64,000 nt of DNA from Anthopleura xanthogrammica (GCA_964019055.1 OZ025206.1:24454578-24518577); one strand, 5' to 3'. Shown: positions 34,691 through 46,581, numbered from the stretch's first letter. Numbers and translations: made by a program. Notes: generated from the sequence alone by a model not told the origin.

Positions 34691-35965
34691 TCAAACCCTC
34701 GTAGTTTTGTGAGTGATACTATTGCTAAGCTTCATAAAAGCTTTCTTCCTCTCGTTTTTATTTTCCTGTCTTTCCACAACATGTCCTTTATCATCCAAAG
34801 TGTTTTGCCATTTGAGTTCTGATAACACAGGATCCAGTTCGCTATCTCGAAAGGTCGTTTGGCTAGCTATGTGTCTTAGTAATTTCCCTTTTTTTTTGTC
34901 CTCGAAGCTACTGGTTGCGGTCGACTTGATTCCGCGCCTAGATATCTGCCTGCCCAGTAAACGGTCACTGGAAAAAGATTTTCCCCTGAAGGATATTCTT
35001 TCAAACATTCTATTGACTGGTCTAATGTCCTCATCAGTCACCCTGCAGCATTTAGTAATGTAGGCTTTAAAAGCCATGCGAAATTCCTCGATACAGATGC
35101 TGTAAACGATAGGATTCGTGCAGCTGTTAGCATAGATGAGCAGTGCACCCCAATGCAGAAAAGACCGTCTCGTTTGGTCGCCATTAGTGTCACCAAACTC
35201 TCCTTGAAGCCATAGAATGTGATTGGGTAGTAGTGTGACTGCAAAAATAACCACCACTATAACCATCATTCGAGATACTTTAGCTACATCCTTGTCTTGT
35301 CTTCTGTGAGCAGCCGTCAGGTTTGATCGATTTTTGAGCAGTAAAATACCGATCATAATGTAAGCAAGAGTAATGATGGTCAGAGGTATTACGTATTGGA
35401 AAACGAAAATAAAAACCGTGTAACTCTTCCGCCAGATGGGTGACCAAATCTCCACGCATACCGAGTCTTTGTTGACGTTCAAAACCAGAATATACGGCAA
35501 CACAGCTAAAAATGAGAACAACCAAATCACAGCAATGGCGATTTTTGCAACCTTCTTGCTTGCACGAACTCTCATAGCTCTAGACACGGCGGTGTAGCGA
35601 TTCAGTGCTATTGCTGTCAGGGTCCCAACAGATGCAAAAGTAGACATAGTCATAAGAGGATACAAAATGCGGCATAAGAATTGCCCAAATGGCCACACAT
35701 AATCATGTTCCTGAAGAATCACATCAAAGGGAATGCATATGACAGTCACAGCTAAGTCTGCACATGCTAAGTTAACAATGTAGTAGTTTGTAGAGGTTCG
35801 TAGACGCTGTTGTCGACAAACCACAAGACAAACCAAAGTATTCCCAACAAGACTTGTCACAAATATGATGGCATAAAAAGTTAGTTTAAGACTGCGACTG
35901 GTTAAGGATTCCGGTAAATTATCATTCAGTAAGCCTATAGAAACATTGATTGATGATGTTGCCAT
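34691..35965 (-). CDS. Class A (rhodopsin-like) GPCR, peptide-receptor-like, single exon
   Basis: Complete 424-residue receptor from ATG (35965-35963) to TGA (34693-34691), with no intron. Seven hydrophobic helices are present: GN in TM1 (41-42), LACAD with Asp70 in TM2, Cys98 at the top of TM3 paired with Cys170 in loop 2, Trp148 in TM4, Pro194 in TM5, Pro247 in TM6 and NPIVY (284-288) in TM7. The DRY motif is NRY (122-124). The tail after TM7 has a CC pair (306-307) that may be palmitoylated. It is basic and Ser/Thr-rich, and unusually long (over 110 residues). N-glycosylation sequon NVS is at residue 7. The TM5-TM6 style resembles galanin/allatostatin/NPY-type peptide receptors, but the ligand cannot be read from sequence. 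It presumably couples to G proteins at the plasma membrane. Confidence 0.93.
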   Translation of the reverse strand: MATSSINVSIGLLNDNLPESLTSRSLKLTFYAIIFVTSLVGNTLVCLVVCRQQRLRTSTNYYIVNLACADLAVTVICIPFDVILQEHDYVWPFGQFLCRILYPLMTMSTFASVGTLTAIALNRYTAVSRAMRVRASKKVAKIAIAVIWLFSFLAVLPYILVLNVNKDSVCVEIWSPIWRKSYTVFIFVFQYVIPLTIITLAYIMIGILLLKNRSNLTAAHRRQDKDVAKVSRMMVIVVVIFAVTLLPNHILWLQGEFGDTNGDQTRRSFLHWGALLIYANSCTNPIVYSICIEEFRMAFKAYITKCCRVTDEDIRPVNRMFERISFRGKSFSSDRLLGRQISRRGIKSTATSSFEDKKKGKLLRHIASQTTFRDSELDPVLSELKWQNTLDDKGHVVERQENKNERKKAFMKLSNSITHKTTRV

Positions 35966-36290
35966 TTCAACGGTGGAAAATCGATAATGCGTCGAGGACT
36001 AAAGCTTTAGTACTTTTCCTTGGTTGACTCGGATTATTTTCAGCTGAGAAGGCGAGAGGCGTTTACATGTCGTTCACCAAACGACAGGCTGAAGGAGGTC
36101 GTTTCTTTGCCTCTAAATTTAGCCAGCTTTTTTCTAGATGATCTCCCGTCAGTGGCTCAAGCAAAATCCAGACGGCCAAGGCACATAAATTTCAGTTTCT
36201 TTTTTTTTTCTTTTAACAACGAGCGTGGAATCGCTATAGCTCGGTACAGATCGCGTGAGGTATAATCAATAGTTAATAGCTGATGTTGTA

Positions 36291-36416
36291 CTATTCTGCC
36301 GCCTAAATCACTTTTATGGATTAACGGAGCAGAGCTATTCTGCCGGCTAAATCACTTTTATGGATTAACGGAGCAGAGCTATTCTGCCGGCTAAATCACT
36401 TTTATGGAGCAGAGCT
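36291..36416. repeat. 44-base tandem repeat, three units, upstream of the single-exon GPCR
   Basis: CTATTCTGCCGSCTAAATCA plus CTTTTATGGATTAACGGAGCAGAG starts at 36291, 36335 and 36379; the third unit lacks about 8 bases. It lies 326 bases upstream of the receptor's start codon on the other strand. Confidence 0.95.
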
Positions 36417-38069
36417 CAGTTAGCCGCCAATACATATATTCCTAATGTGTTCCGGTTCCAAGCCCAATTTCTGAGCATTAAAAACAAAAGCGTTAGATTC
36501 AATGAACTATGGCCGACAATTTCCGTCGAATTCAGATGACTCACTCACTGGCAAAAAACTGATAAACACAAGACCGCTTCCGCTCCGAAGTGCCTTTTAA
36601 TTTCAAGCCGGGAGAAAGTCGTTGAACATCGGCTATTCCGTTAAGATAGAAACATCTTCAACTTTACATCATTTGCACGACAATATAAAACTTCAATGGA
36701 AGACGCTCGATCAGTGTTTGTAGTTCAAAGTGTATCCTTGATATTCTGCCAGCTACCTGCAAGGAAAAAAACGAAGAAACGTTCAATAATTCAGCAAATA
36801 CATGGATTCTATAAATTCCCAAATTTTTGGCGGCTTACCCTATGTAAAGGAAGTAATGTTATGGATAAAGAAAGCAGGTAGACTAGTGAGATATTTAGCA
36901 AAAAAGAGACTCACTGTATGATGCTTGCGTGGGCTGACGGGCGATCGCGAATAAGTGATTTTAAATAAACAACACTTGCTGTGCTTCCTTTTACGATCTT
37001 CTAACCGTCCGTTTTCACAGCTCAGAAGGGTGGAAAAAACTTTTGCCAAATTTCCGAACCAGCTGGATTTATATCTAACCGACCAATCACTAGGCGAGTT
37101 GCGTGCCTGTAAGAGATTGGTTTCCATTGACGTCATGAATCCTACCTCAGAAATCTTGATTTGCAGTTTGAATACAAATACGCTACGAGAATTTTTTTGC
37201 AGATGATCAAACAAAGACATTGAAATTAAAACTGGTATAAATTGATTATACCTTAGATATTAATCTTTAAGTTATGTTTGTAAACAAACTGCTTATGAAA
37301 GACGCGTTATTACATTTTGTCCTTAGACTCGATCAATATTGCACACCAAGGTCGAAGTAAGTCGGCGAGTTTCCCGCTCAAAGTACAGCGTGCCAATTTA
37401 CGTACAAATTCGATAAAAATCTCGCGAGATGCATTTGACAAGGATTATCGCTATACGAAGATAAAAAAACATGGTTTAAAGATTTTTTACAGCATGCCCT
37501 TGCTTTTGAAGGAAAGAAAGTTAAAAACTGCTCTGAAACAATTGTTATGGTCAAAGTAAATTTTCTTGGAAACTTTACTTTTTCATATAATTTCAAGTTA
37601 AGCTCTTGAAAATTACGTTTTTGATTTTCATTTCAGTAAACTGTGAGTTTATCTAAGTTTTGAATAATCTTTGAATAATCTTATGGTAAGTATAACTAAC
37701 CAACCGAAAGGAATGAAAGATTACTAGAAAAAAATTTTGGGACAACAAAAATATTTAATTAAAAGTTTCTTGTTCAAATGAAATACTTTATTTGTTATTA
37801 CGATCATTAAAAGTGAGAAAATATATACAATTATGAATTTAACAGGAAACGGTGAATTTAACAATAAACTCCAAGAAAAGGATTATCTCAAACGTGGCGT
37901 AAGACTTGTCGATTTTTGCCATCATATTAATGCTTATCATTACTTTATAACTATTTTTCCTCTGTTAATCTGTTAATTAGATGCTAATGTATATTTTATC
38001 TGTCAAAATTACGGCACGGAAGCATCAAAGAGTACTTTTGAATGTGCAAAGAAATTTAATTTTCCAAAA

Positions 38070-38400
38070 TGGGCGGCTGATCTAAGTCAGGGCACGATTA
38101 ACTCACACATCAAACCCTGAAATTACAGGCCCGTAGGCTCGGGGGGTGCAGGGGGTGGGGACGAACCCCCTCCCCCAACTTTGGGATTTACACAGGTGCC
38201 AATTATTCACGAACGCACCCCTCCCTCCGCACACTACGGGCCTGAACCACCTCTGGGCTGATCAAAGTCAGAGCACGGCTAACTCACAGATCAAACCCTG
38301 AAACAACCTCTGTACTGATCTAAGTCAGGGCATGGCTAACTCACAGATGGAACCCTGAAAAAACCTCTGGGCTGGACAAAGCCAGAGCACGGCTACTTGA
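38070..38400. repeat. SINE-associated tandem repeat, about 57-base unit, interrupted by a MITE
   Basis: Units contain CTGATCAAAGTCAGAGCACG, GCTAACTCACAGATC and AACCCTGAAACAACCTCTG. The same unit recurs three times at 63424-63590. An inverted single copy lies near 43020-43085. Confidence 0.85.
38126..38244. mobile_element. 119-base MITE with CAGGCCCGTA ends
   Basis: CAGGCCCGTA and TACGGGCCTG bound a C/G-rich interior. It is inserted in the tandem repeat between ACCCTGAAA and the next CCACCTCTGGG. Confidence 0.8.
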
Positions 38401-38560
38401 CAAATCGAATTGGAATTTAGCGTGCTAGGTTTTACAGAGGGAGGAAAATCGGAGAACCTGGAGAAAAACCCGCGAATAAATTAAGGGAGAGACCTGGCAA
38501 ACCGTACCACAGGTGAGAGGCGAGTGCACTACCACTACATCACATCATGCAGTTTGAATC
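38400..38560 (-). mobile_element. SINE body fragment
   Basis: GAGGGAGGAAAATCGGAGAA, CCTGGAGAAAAACCC and GGTGAGAGGCGAGTGC match the family; box B is not preserved. Confidence 0.65.
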
Positions 38561-38817
38561 TCGGCCCAAAGTTTGATTTTTGCATTTTATAGTATCACTT
38601 TAGATAGATTGCACAGATAAAAAAAGAAGCGACGAGTTTGGCAGTAAATGTGCCGCTTTGTCTTAATGGCCATGTGAAATCACCTTTATCAGTATTACTG
38701 AGAACTTGTTTTATAATCGTATATATATGTGATAATCGTTTGTTTTATATTGGGGAGGATTGTGCGTCACATATGGATTACGCTTCTTATTATTTTGCAA
38801 TTGCACCACAATTGTTT

Positions 38818-39112
38818 TATTTTTTGTTTGTTGTTTTTTTTTTTTTTGTTGTTGCTTTTTTTTTTCTTTTTTTTTTGTTTTTGTTTTTTTTTTTTGTTTT
38901 TGTTTGATTCATCACATCTATCCATATATTCTGTTTATCCCTCCCTCCCTCCCTCTCTCCCTCCCTCTCTCCCTCCCTCTCTCTCTCCCTCCCTCCCTCC
39001 ATTCATTCGTTCGTTCGTTCGTTTGTTCGTTCAGTCCGTTCGTTCGTTCGTTAGCTTTTCTTTCTTTCTTTCTTTCTTTTTCTTTCTTTCTTTCTTTCTC
39101 TCTTTCTTTCAC
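38818..39112. repeat. Compound simple repeat
   Basis: Poly-T/TTG tract (38818-38905), then CTCC (38938-39000), TTCG (39002-39050) and TTTC (39057-39108) blocks in succession. Confidence 0.95.
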
Positions 39113-39775
39113 TTATAATTTGTCAAAAAGGGAAAATTATCCCCTCCAACTAACAATGGCACTTAGTATAGTGAGTGATAGGTAAATCCTAAGTGTAAGA
39201 CATGTAAGACACCTGGAATTATTACTATAATAGGTTTGGTTTAATTCTATGAGTTATGCGTTAGGATACCAGTATGGATCTTAAAAACACCGATTATAAA
39301 TAAAAAAAACGCTATGAAATAACTGCCGATGTCTTTGGTAGCGAGAGTGCATAGGAAACATACCTCGCTGACTTACGGCACGTACATGTGCGGTATATGC
39401 TGTAACATTGAAATAGTAACATGATATCAACGCATAGACTAGTCAAATAGCTACAGCGGAATTGAAAATTTGCCGCATTTCGCTTCCCATTTACGCAGTT
39501 TTAGAATATGTTTTAGAATAAACTTAAATGATTGTAAGAAATCTTTTAAGCTAATCTTTCGGCTACATAGCTCAATTTACATTACTTTTGACTTCAATAA
39601 ATTATCTCGGATGCTAAAAATGTATGGTTTATCAAAACTACAGGAAGTTGAAAATAGTATTTAATGCCTTTTTGGATTGCCTCAAAAACAAAAACAGATA
39701 CGTAATCGAAGATTACTCGATTATTTTCCCTTTTTAAACTCTCTTCTTTTCTTTTTCTGCCATTTTTCTTCCGAT

Positions 39776-39781
39776 CTTTTT

Positions 39782-39818
<37 letters not shown>

Positions 39819-39912
39819 ATTTTCCTTTCTTTCTGTCTTCGAGAAAGTCAACTCAAAAAAGCTCATTGATTGCTCTTGGCTTTCTTTCTTTCTTTCTTTC
39901 TTTTTCTTTTTT
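39776..39912. repeat. TTTC microsatellite in two blocks
   Basis: TTTC runs at 39778-39818 and 39882-39912, separated by unique sequence. Confidence 0.93.
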
Positions 39913-42086
39913 ATTCTCCTTTCTTTTTCATTCATTTTTCTTTCTTCAGGCGAACCGCGTCGAAGGATTAAACAAGTTACATCTTGCGAGTACGTACGTA
40001 TCGCCGAATCGTGCCTTGTAAGTGAGCCAGACTCAGTATACTTTAAACTTTTTCACATGCTGACAACTATTCAGTTGAGTCACTAGTGATCGAGCTCGCC
40101 AGCCCACTGAGCGAAATACCCAATGTTTAATTAATTGCCTTTCTGAATCAACACTCGATTGAAATCCTGACTTTTCATCGAAATTTCCACTCTACAATTC
40201 ACAGTATGTTCTTGAGTGGGATAAGTTGATATGTATTTCAAAAGTTTATTTATGAAGTATGATTTAAATTAGGAGATCCTTCAGTAAAATTGCCTTACCT
40301 CCGAGTAGAATACTGCTTTAAACGTCGGTGTATTGTGTGGGTTGAGAAGTCTCACTCCAGTTCCGAATTAGACACTAGGCTCGAATGGTGTACATGGTGA
40401 ACACTTTTTCAAGTCAAGCATAGAGTCAATTGTTTACTTTAAGCTGAACGTCGAGGTTGTGATTCAATTCACCCGCACGTCTTTAGCTACCTTTTAAAGT
40501 GATTTCAAACCAAACCACTCTAGATACGATTAAACTTAACCTTTTTTCGCCTTTAAATTCTTCGTTATCTTACTTTCAAACACTTCAGAGGCCTTTTAGT
40601 CAACCGGTCACCCTTAGGCTTCGCTCGCTGCTTGGCTCACAGCAATTATATGATCTGAAATTAAAGATTAAGTCTATGGTTAATCATCGCCCAAAGCCCA
40701 GTTAATTATAGTGATGACACGCGAGTTTGCTGGAGGGGGATTTCTATGTATAATTGTTCTATGCTTTTTTCTAATGATTCGCCCTTTTGTAGTGCTAGTA
40801 TCGAAAGCAATTACCCGCTTTCCTTATCACTGTTCACGACAAGTCACGCCGTATCTTTTTATCTTCTATGAGTGAAAAACTGGAAAAAGCGATATCAAAA
40901 TACGAATGAAAAGGAGCGGAAGAGTGTAGCTGTTTACAAAAGGAACTGAGGTTTTGAAACTATTTCAGACGAAGGATCTAAATTCGCGTGTCTCACGGCT
41001 CCAGCTGTTAAGAATTCAGTGTCCAGTGGCTCAGAAACATTAATATCATGATAAAATAGCTAAAATGAACCTCCCTGACGCTGTTTACGATTGTGGCAGT
41101 CATTTTAACCCACTTTTAACAACAGGGGGTAGAAACTGACTTTCCTTATAAAACTAGCTTGCCCCCTGCCATCAGATAAAAGTTATTTTCAAGATCTTTT
41201 CTGCGGGAAGACCCTCAATTAACTTTTTTAATCCTCAAAATATGTCATACCCCCCCCCCCCCCCCCCCCCCCCCCCTCAGCAAAAAGGGCTGCCCTCAAC
41301 TTATTAAGTTTGTTGTTTGTTTGGTTTTTTTTTGTTGTTTTTTTCTTCAATTGCGTCGATGTGCAAGACTCCGGGCAGAGAAAATATTAAAACATTTTAC
41401 TGATAAAGCTAAAATGTTTTCTTTTTAAATAGGCTATTTTCGTCACTTCCGGATTACTCTCGTAAGTTTTAATCGGCGTTTTTTTATCCCCAATAAAACA
41501 CACACATTGGAAGGTCAAAAAAGCCATTTTGGAATAGTAATTCATTCCTTTCGAGTGCAGTAAGTCTACGGACGTGACTAATGTTTGACGCTTCGTCCGT
41601 CACTGTCATTGTTTTTTCCTTCAAATCACTTAAAGACTTTATGAGGATAGTTCACAAATACTTCCCTTGAAAAGAGGACGTGACTAATATCTAACGTTAT
41701 CAATAATACCTGGATATACAGACGTAATTCATAATAAGGCACTGGGGATCAAAAAGAAAAACTACCCCTACGGAAGCATCCAGTTTTCTGTTATTTTTGC
41801 CGGGTTTTTTTAATGATGCATTTCTGCTGGGAGATCATGCTGATTCGCCTTTCTGAAATAGTGGGATCATTAATTTTGCTGTTTTTTTTTTTTGATATTT
41901 TAATGATGTTAAAAAACTAACCATTAGGCTATTTCTGTAATTTGTACGTTCGTTCGTTCCGTTCTAAAGTAAATTTAAGTAAAAGTAAATCTTTATTCGT
42001 TCATAAAACATACATTACGAACGTTACAGGGAAATATTATACTTAAAGTGTAAGCGATATATTCACTTTAGGCATATAGGCATATA

Positions 42087-42515
42087 GTTCGTTCGTTCGT
42101 TCGTTCGTTCGTTCGTTCGTTCGTTCGTTCGTTCGTTCGTTCGTTCGTTCGTTCGTTCGTTGGTTCGTTGGTTCGTTCGTTCGTTCGTTGGTTCGTTGGT
42201 TCGTTCGTTCGTTGGTTCGTTCGTTCGTTGGTTCGTTGGTTCGTTGGTTCGTTCGTTCGTTCGTTCGTTCGTTCGTTCGTTCGTTCGTTCGTTGGTTCGT
42301 TGGTTCGTTCGTTGGTTCGTTCGTTGGTTCGTTCGTTCGTTCGTTCGTTCGTTCGTTCGTTCGTTCGTTCGTTCGTTCGTTCGTTCGTTCGTTCGTTCGT
42401 TCGTTGGTTCGTTCGTTCGTTCGTTCGTTGGTTCGTTCGTTCGTTCGTTCGTTCGTTCGTTCGTTCGTTCGTTCGTTCGTTCGTTCGTTCGTTCGTTCGT
42501 TCGTTCGTTCGTTCG
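42087..42515. repeat. TTCG tetranucleotide array, about 430 bases
   Basis: GTTC repeats with interspersed GTTG units; a few stray TTCG units occur already near 41947. CG occurs every four bases, in otherwise CG-poor DNA. All frames are open, but none is a gene. Confidence 0.98.
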
Positions 42516-42949
42516 CTCTTTTTTTTTTTCTTCAGATTCATACATACATTCTTTTTAAAGGTACATTTTTCCATTTGAAAACTTGAAAATACAAACATAA
42601 ACTTGCTCAGAAGTAAGAAGCTTTTTAGAGAACGCAACTAGCAATTGTGATCTAATATGGATTCTTTGGATCTGTCACAAAACATCCTCGGTTTGGGAGT
42701 ATTTGTTCCCGTTTTCGGTATAGACCGCGTGAAAGAATCACTTATATAGTCAAAGGTAAAGCAGGGCTGATAGAATTTTAAGAAATATATCATCATCTTC
42801 AAATCATGTTTATCTGATAGAATCTTGCAGTTTCAATAGAACTTGCTGCATGTGAAATAGGAAAACAGTTATATTGCGGTGTGAAGAACGTAAAAACTTA
42901 CTCGTACCAACCATGCAAAGAAAATGCTTACTATTAGACTAATGACTTG

Positions 42950-43085
42950 CCTCTCGTAGTTTGTTAGGTCTCTCCTGTGATTCCAGGATTTTTTCTGAGG
43001 ATTGTCCAGTTTTCTTCCCTCTGCAAAACCTGAGTTAGCTGTTCCCTGCAGACTTTGATCAACCCAGAGGCTGTTCAGAGCATTG
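42950..43085 (+). mobile_element. SINE-related fragment, plus strand
   Basis: TTGCCTCTCGTAGTTTGTTA, TCTCTCCTGTGATTCCAGG and CTTCCCTCTGCAAAACC match the SINE body, followed by an inverted copy of the 57-base unit. Confidence 0.6.
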
Positions 43086-44139
43086 ATAACAACTTCAAGT
43101 CTTTTTTTCTGTGAGTGGGCGATGGCCCGGAAAACGCCCTGAACATATATAACATGTTATATAAACATGGTATATGAACTGAAAAACTTAATGAGTAATT
43201 AGCGGGTATCCAGCTTGTGATGATAGGAAGCTAATGATAAGAGAGTTCTAGTAAGGAAAGTCAGTTTCTACCCCCTGTTGAGGTAAGTGAGTTAAAATGA
43301 CGACCAGAATCGTAATCAGCGTCAGGGAGATTTATGTTAGCTACTTTACTATAATCATGATATCCTGTACATCGATACAGTTGAGTCCAAGAGACGCCTA
43401 ACCTAATGATCTATATAGATCAGCCTTTTTTTAAGTAAAGTCTCAGCTGTGGTAGCAAGTATACATGGATCCACACACACGTTGTTACCTTTTGCATACT
43501 AGTCTTTTAAATTTTCTAACCTTAGCCCCCCCACCCCCCCCCCCCACCCCCTTTCCCCTCTAATTAGCATACTAGCCCCCCTCCCCCCCCCCCACACACT
43601 TTAAAATGTGCTCCGACGTCCATGGTTTAAATGTTCGCTACTTTAATTTACCATAATGATGATGTCTTGTAGATATCATCGATACAGTTGGGTCCAAAAG
43701 TCATAGCATTGCTCAAGGAACAATTTTAGGGCCGCTGTTATTCCTACTATACATTAATAATATACTTAATTGTCTTCCTAATTCACAACCAAGAATGTAT
43801 GCAGATGACTTTCACTTGACATACGCTGACAGTAAACCAAATTCCATTCAAGCTTCTCTTAATACTGATGGATTAGGGTGAACAACTTACTGCTAACAAA
43901 CTTACTCTCAATATGACCAAAACTGAATTTATGTTGATTGCATGGATCTAGACAAAAACTCAACAATCTTGCTGCTACACCGGCTCATGAAATTAATGGG
44001 GCTCCAATCAAACACGTTACTACCACAAAATCACACGTGGTGTTCTTATACTGATAACCACCTAATTTGGAATGATCATTTTCTTAAATTGTCGAAAAAA
44101 TTGCCTTAAAGCGGATCAGACCATTTGTACCTTCTTTTA

Positions 44140-44349
44140 GACTTTAGACTTAGACTTTAATTTATTTACACGTGCTATTATAATTTACAATTTTTCTTTA
44201 GGCAGAATTATACATACATATAATAAATAAATACAATATATAGAAATTCACATATTTTAAATAATATACTTAATTAAGGGATAGTAAACGTGTGTGGTGG
44301 CCAAAGTAGTAATGAACTTTCGAGTTGGCCGGCACCACCTTCAGCGACA
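44140..44349. repeat. AT-rich insertion splitting the RT remnant
   Basis: The RT frame breaks at TTTGTACCTTCTTT and resumes at CTGCACCTTCTTTACA, so CACCTTCTTT-like sequence flanks the insert and may be a target duplication. The insert starts with AGACTTTAGACTTAGACTTT, has no inverted ends that I can see, and holds no ORF. Confidence 0.5.
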
Positions 44350-44866
44350 CTGCACCTTCTTTACAAATCATTGGTGCAGCCACACTTTGATTATTGCAGT
44401 GTCGTTTGGGGGTAATTGTGGCAAAAACTTTCCCGATAAACTACAAAAACTCCAGAACCGTTCAGACAGGGTGTTGAACTTTTCGAATTATGGCGCTGAT
44501 GCAGAAATACTGTTCAAGATTCTAGGCTGGAAAACCCTAAGTGCTCGACGTCAAATTCAAACAACTACCCTAGTTTATAAATCTCTAAATGGTCTCACCC
44601 CTAAATATCTAAGTTCTAAATTCGTGCACAGGAGCGATACAACCTCTTACTCTCTACGTCACACTACTAACGAACTCGCTATTCCTCTCACCACGCACCA
44701 ATTACCTGAAAATATATAGCTTTAGCAATCGTGGTGCTGTTATGTGGAATAGTTAACCAACAATGTACGACAGGCACAACAACCACTAAACTGATATATT
44801 GGTATTTAAAACACGGCTTTAATTGAAAGCAGGTCTCAGTTTTATTTATTTACTTAGTTATTTGTA

Positions 44867-45078
44867 TAGAGCTGTTTTCGTATGAGTGGGAAACATAAGG
44901 TACTGAATTACAGCACATACACGGTACGACATGCCGTAACAATATAATGGCTTCTCATTGTCTTCCAGTAATTCATCCAATCACAACGCGTGGTTACGGC
45001 TACGGTAAGGTACGGTACGGCTACAGTACGGCTACGAATCTGCCGTACCGTTTCCCACTCATACGAAAACCGCTCTAT
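44867..45078. mobile_element. MITE inside the retrotransposon remnant
   Basis: The ends TAGAGCTGTTTTCGTATGAG and its near-perfect reverse complement (CTCATACGAAAACCGCTCTA) form inverted repeats of about 28 bases with one mismatch, enclosing some 155 bases with repeated TACGG motifs. A degenerate single end of the same family is at about 54465-54493. Confidence 0.8.
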
Positions 45079-45140
45079 TTGATATATAATATACTCTTTA
45101 TTCTGAGAGTAAATGGTTTGAACCCAGGAGTACTACTTAC

Positions 45141-45220
45141 TGGAGTGAGTAATGTGATCGTTCGGGTGAGTGTAGTTTCTCAAGACTACACTCACCCGAA
45201 CGATCACATTACTCACTCCA
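45141..45220. mobile_element. Perfect 36-base palindrome with 8-base loop
   Basis: 45141-45176 is the exact reverse complement of 45185-45220. The arms begin TGGAGTGAGTAATGTGATCG and the loop is TTCTCAAG. It is a fold-back insertion within the retrotransposon tail; exact identity of both arms suggests it is young or is being corrected. Confidence 0.9.
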
Positions 45221-46097
45221 TTTTCTATTCTATCTTGTATATATGTAATTGATTGCATATTTTGTAATTTACAATTCTGATGAATTTAACCGTACGTGTA
45301 TGAATCAATTTATCTTATCTTATCTTACTACCTAATGATAATGTGTTGGTGGTGGTGTAGGGGGAGGGGAGCTGTCAACACTTTAAGGGGGCCATAATCA
45401 AATTCTTCACCTTAATGTAAAAAATCTGTCGAATTTCCATTCGGAGTGATTTATTTCCAGTTTTAATCTTTTCAGTCTAAACTTTTTTTGCGTAGCTTAA
45501 CATTTTCACCGAGGCTATGTCCATATTACCCTAATGTAAAGAATACTGTCAAGTTTTCATTCAGAATGTCTTATTTCCAGTCTTATTTTTTTAGCCGGTA
45601 GCCCTGAAGCCGGTAGCCCTTCTTGAACGGATGCAATGCCTATAAATGTCACAATCCTACTCCTGCATAATGTCAAAATGTTCCTCCCCCTTAAGCCTGC
45701 AGCTAAGACTCAATGATATAGGTGTATTACCTGAAAGTACTCGCTGTAAATCTATCAGTTTACTCAGACTACGAAATGTCTAGGAATACTGAGCAGAAGC
45801 GGAAGGTACGAGGAACTAAACCCACTCAGTGTGACTCATGTTTTGTGTGAAAAAATAAACCTTTGACTTAATTTCTCCCGATGCATAGAAATAGAAATTC
45901 ACTCTAGATAGTACTGTACAGAGTTACTTTAATAGGATCGATGTCTTAAAAGACTCGGCCACAAGTCGTCCGCCATGTTGGATGAAAGCGAAAAGGGACA
46001 TCACGTTTACGAAATGAAACTGAATAAATGATTAAAGAAAAAAGGAAAAAGAAAGAAAAAGAAAAAGAAAATAGAACCAAACATAAGCATAATATTC

Positions 46098-46241
46098 AGA
46101 GTGCAAAAAATATATCCGTGAAATACAAATTACCAAATAGCATAAAATAGTGCTAATTAAACAATAGAAAGCAATAGAATTTCCATAGAATTGTACTATT
46201 CAGTAGTAACCAATGTTTCACGGATATATTGTTTGCACTCT
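46098..46241. mobile_element. 144-base MITE with 27-base ends
   Basis: AGAGTGCAAAAAATATATCC...GTGAAA is mirrored by TTTCACGGATATATTGTTTG...CACTCT, one or two mismatches. Confidence 0.87.
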
Positions 46242-46440
46242 ACTACATGAGGAATGACCCAAAATTGATGGTACCCGGATGGTAGAGGTAAAAAAAACCA
46301 TTCTACATTTATTATCTAGATCACATATATATCATCTGAGCTTAGGATTTTCGAAAACATGTTGGGATTCCTTGCTGTAAGACTGAATATCTTACTTCGC
46401 CCGTACGTGAAGTAGTTCAAAACATTGTTTTCTTTCACCA

Positions 46441-46581
46441 TTAGAGTGATTTTATTCGGCAGCCATATTGTAGGACATGAATCGAGCTATTAATATCTTC
46501 GATGACAAGAGACTTTATTTCCCAAAGAAGAACATATGTATATAAATTTTGTCCCACAACATATGGCTGAAATCACTCTAA
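46441..46581. mobile_element. 141-base MITE with TTAGAGTGATTT ends
   Basis: TTAGAGTGATTT and AAATCACTCTAA are inverted; GCAGCCATATTGT at the left is partly mirrored by ACAACATATGGCTG at the right. Confidence 0.82.

Larger units (their letters stand above)
36417..41960. other. Intergenic region with microsatellites
   Basis: No gene recognised. Contains the listed satellites, a MITE at 38126-38244, and compound simple repeats. Poly-C occurs at 41250-41277. Confidence 0.55.
43640..45330 (+). mobile_element. Decayed non-LTR retrotransposon (RT 3' part), broken by insertions
   Basis: Translation around 43714-43830 gives QGTILGPLLFLLYINN and then MYADD (YADD box at 43798-43809), the catalytic motif of reverse transcriptase in Jockey/CR1/L2-like elements. 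Frames shift and stops follow (TLNMTKTEF, then loss of frame). The RT thumb-like and terminal part resumes at about 44349-44720 with QPHFDYCSV, DKLQKLQNRSDRVL and VYKSLNGLTPKYL. The element ends in TATCTTATCTTATCTTA at 45310-45327, a short-repeat 3' tail typical of such elements. Insertions at about 44140-44349, 44867-45078 and 45141-45220 interrupt it. It has no intact ORF and is inactive. Confidence 0.85.

Noticed and set aside
42063..42637. Frames of up to 189 codons made of Thr-Asn-Glu-Arg or Val-Arg-Ser-Phe repeats
   Set aside because: Pure TTCG tetranucleotide array; open in all frames by composition.
44294..44719. 141-codon frame as an independent gene
   Set aside because: It is the C-terminal RT region of a decayed retrotransposon, in line with the YADD fragment upstream.
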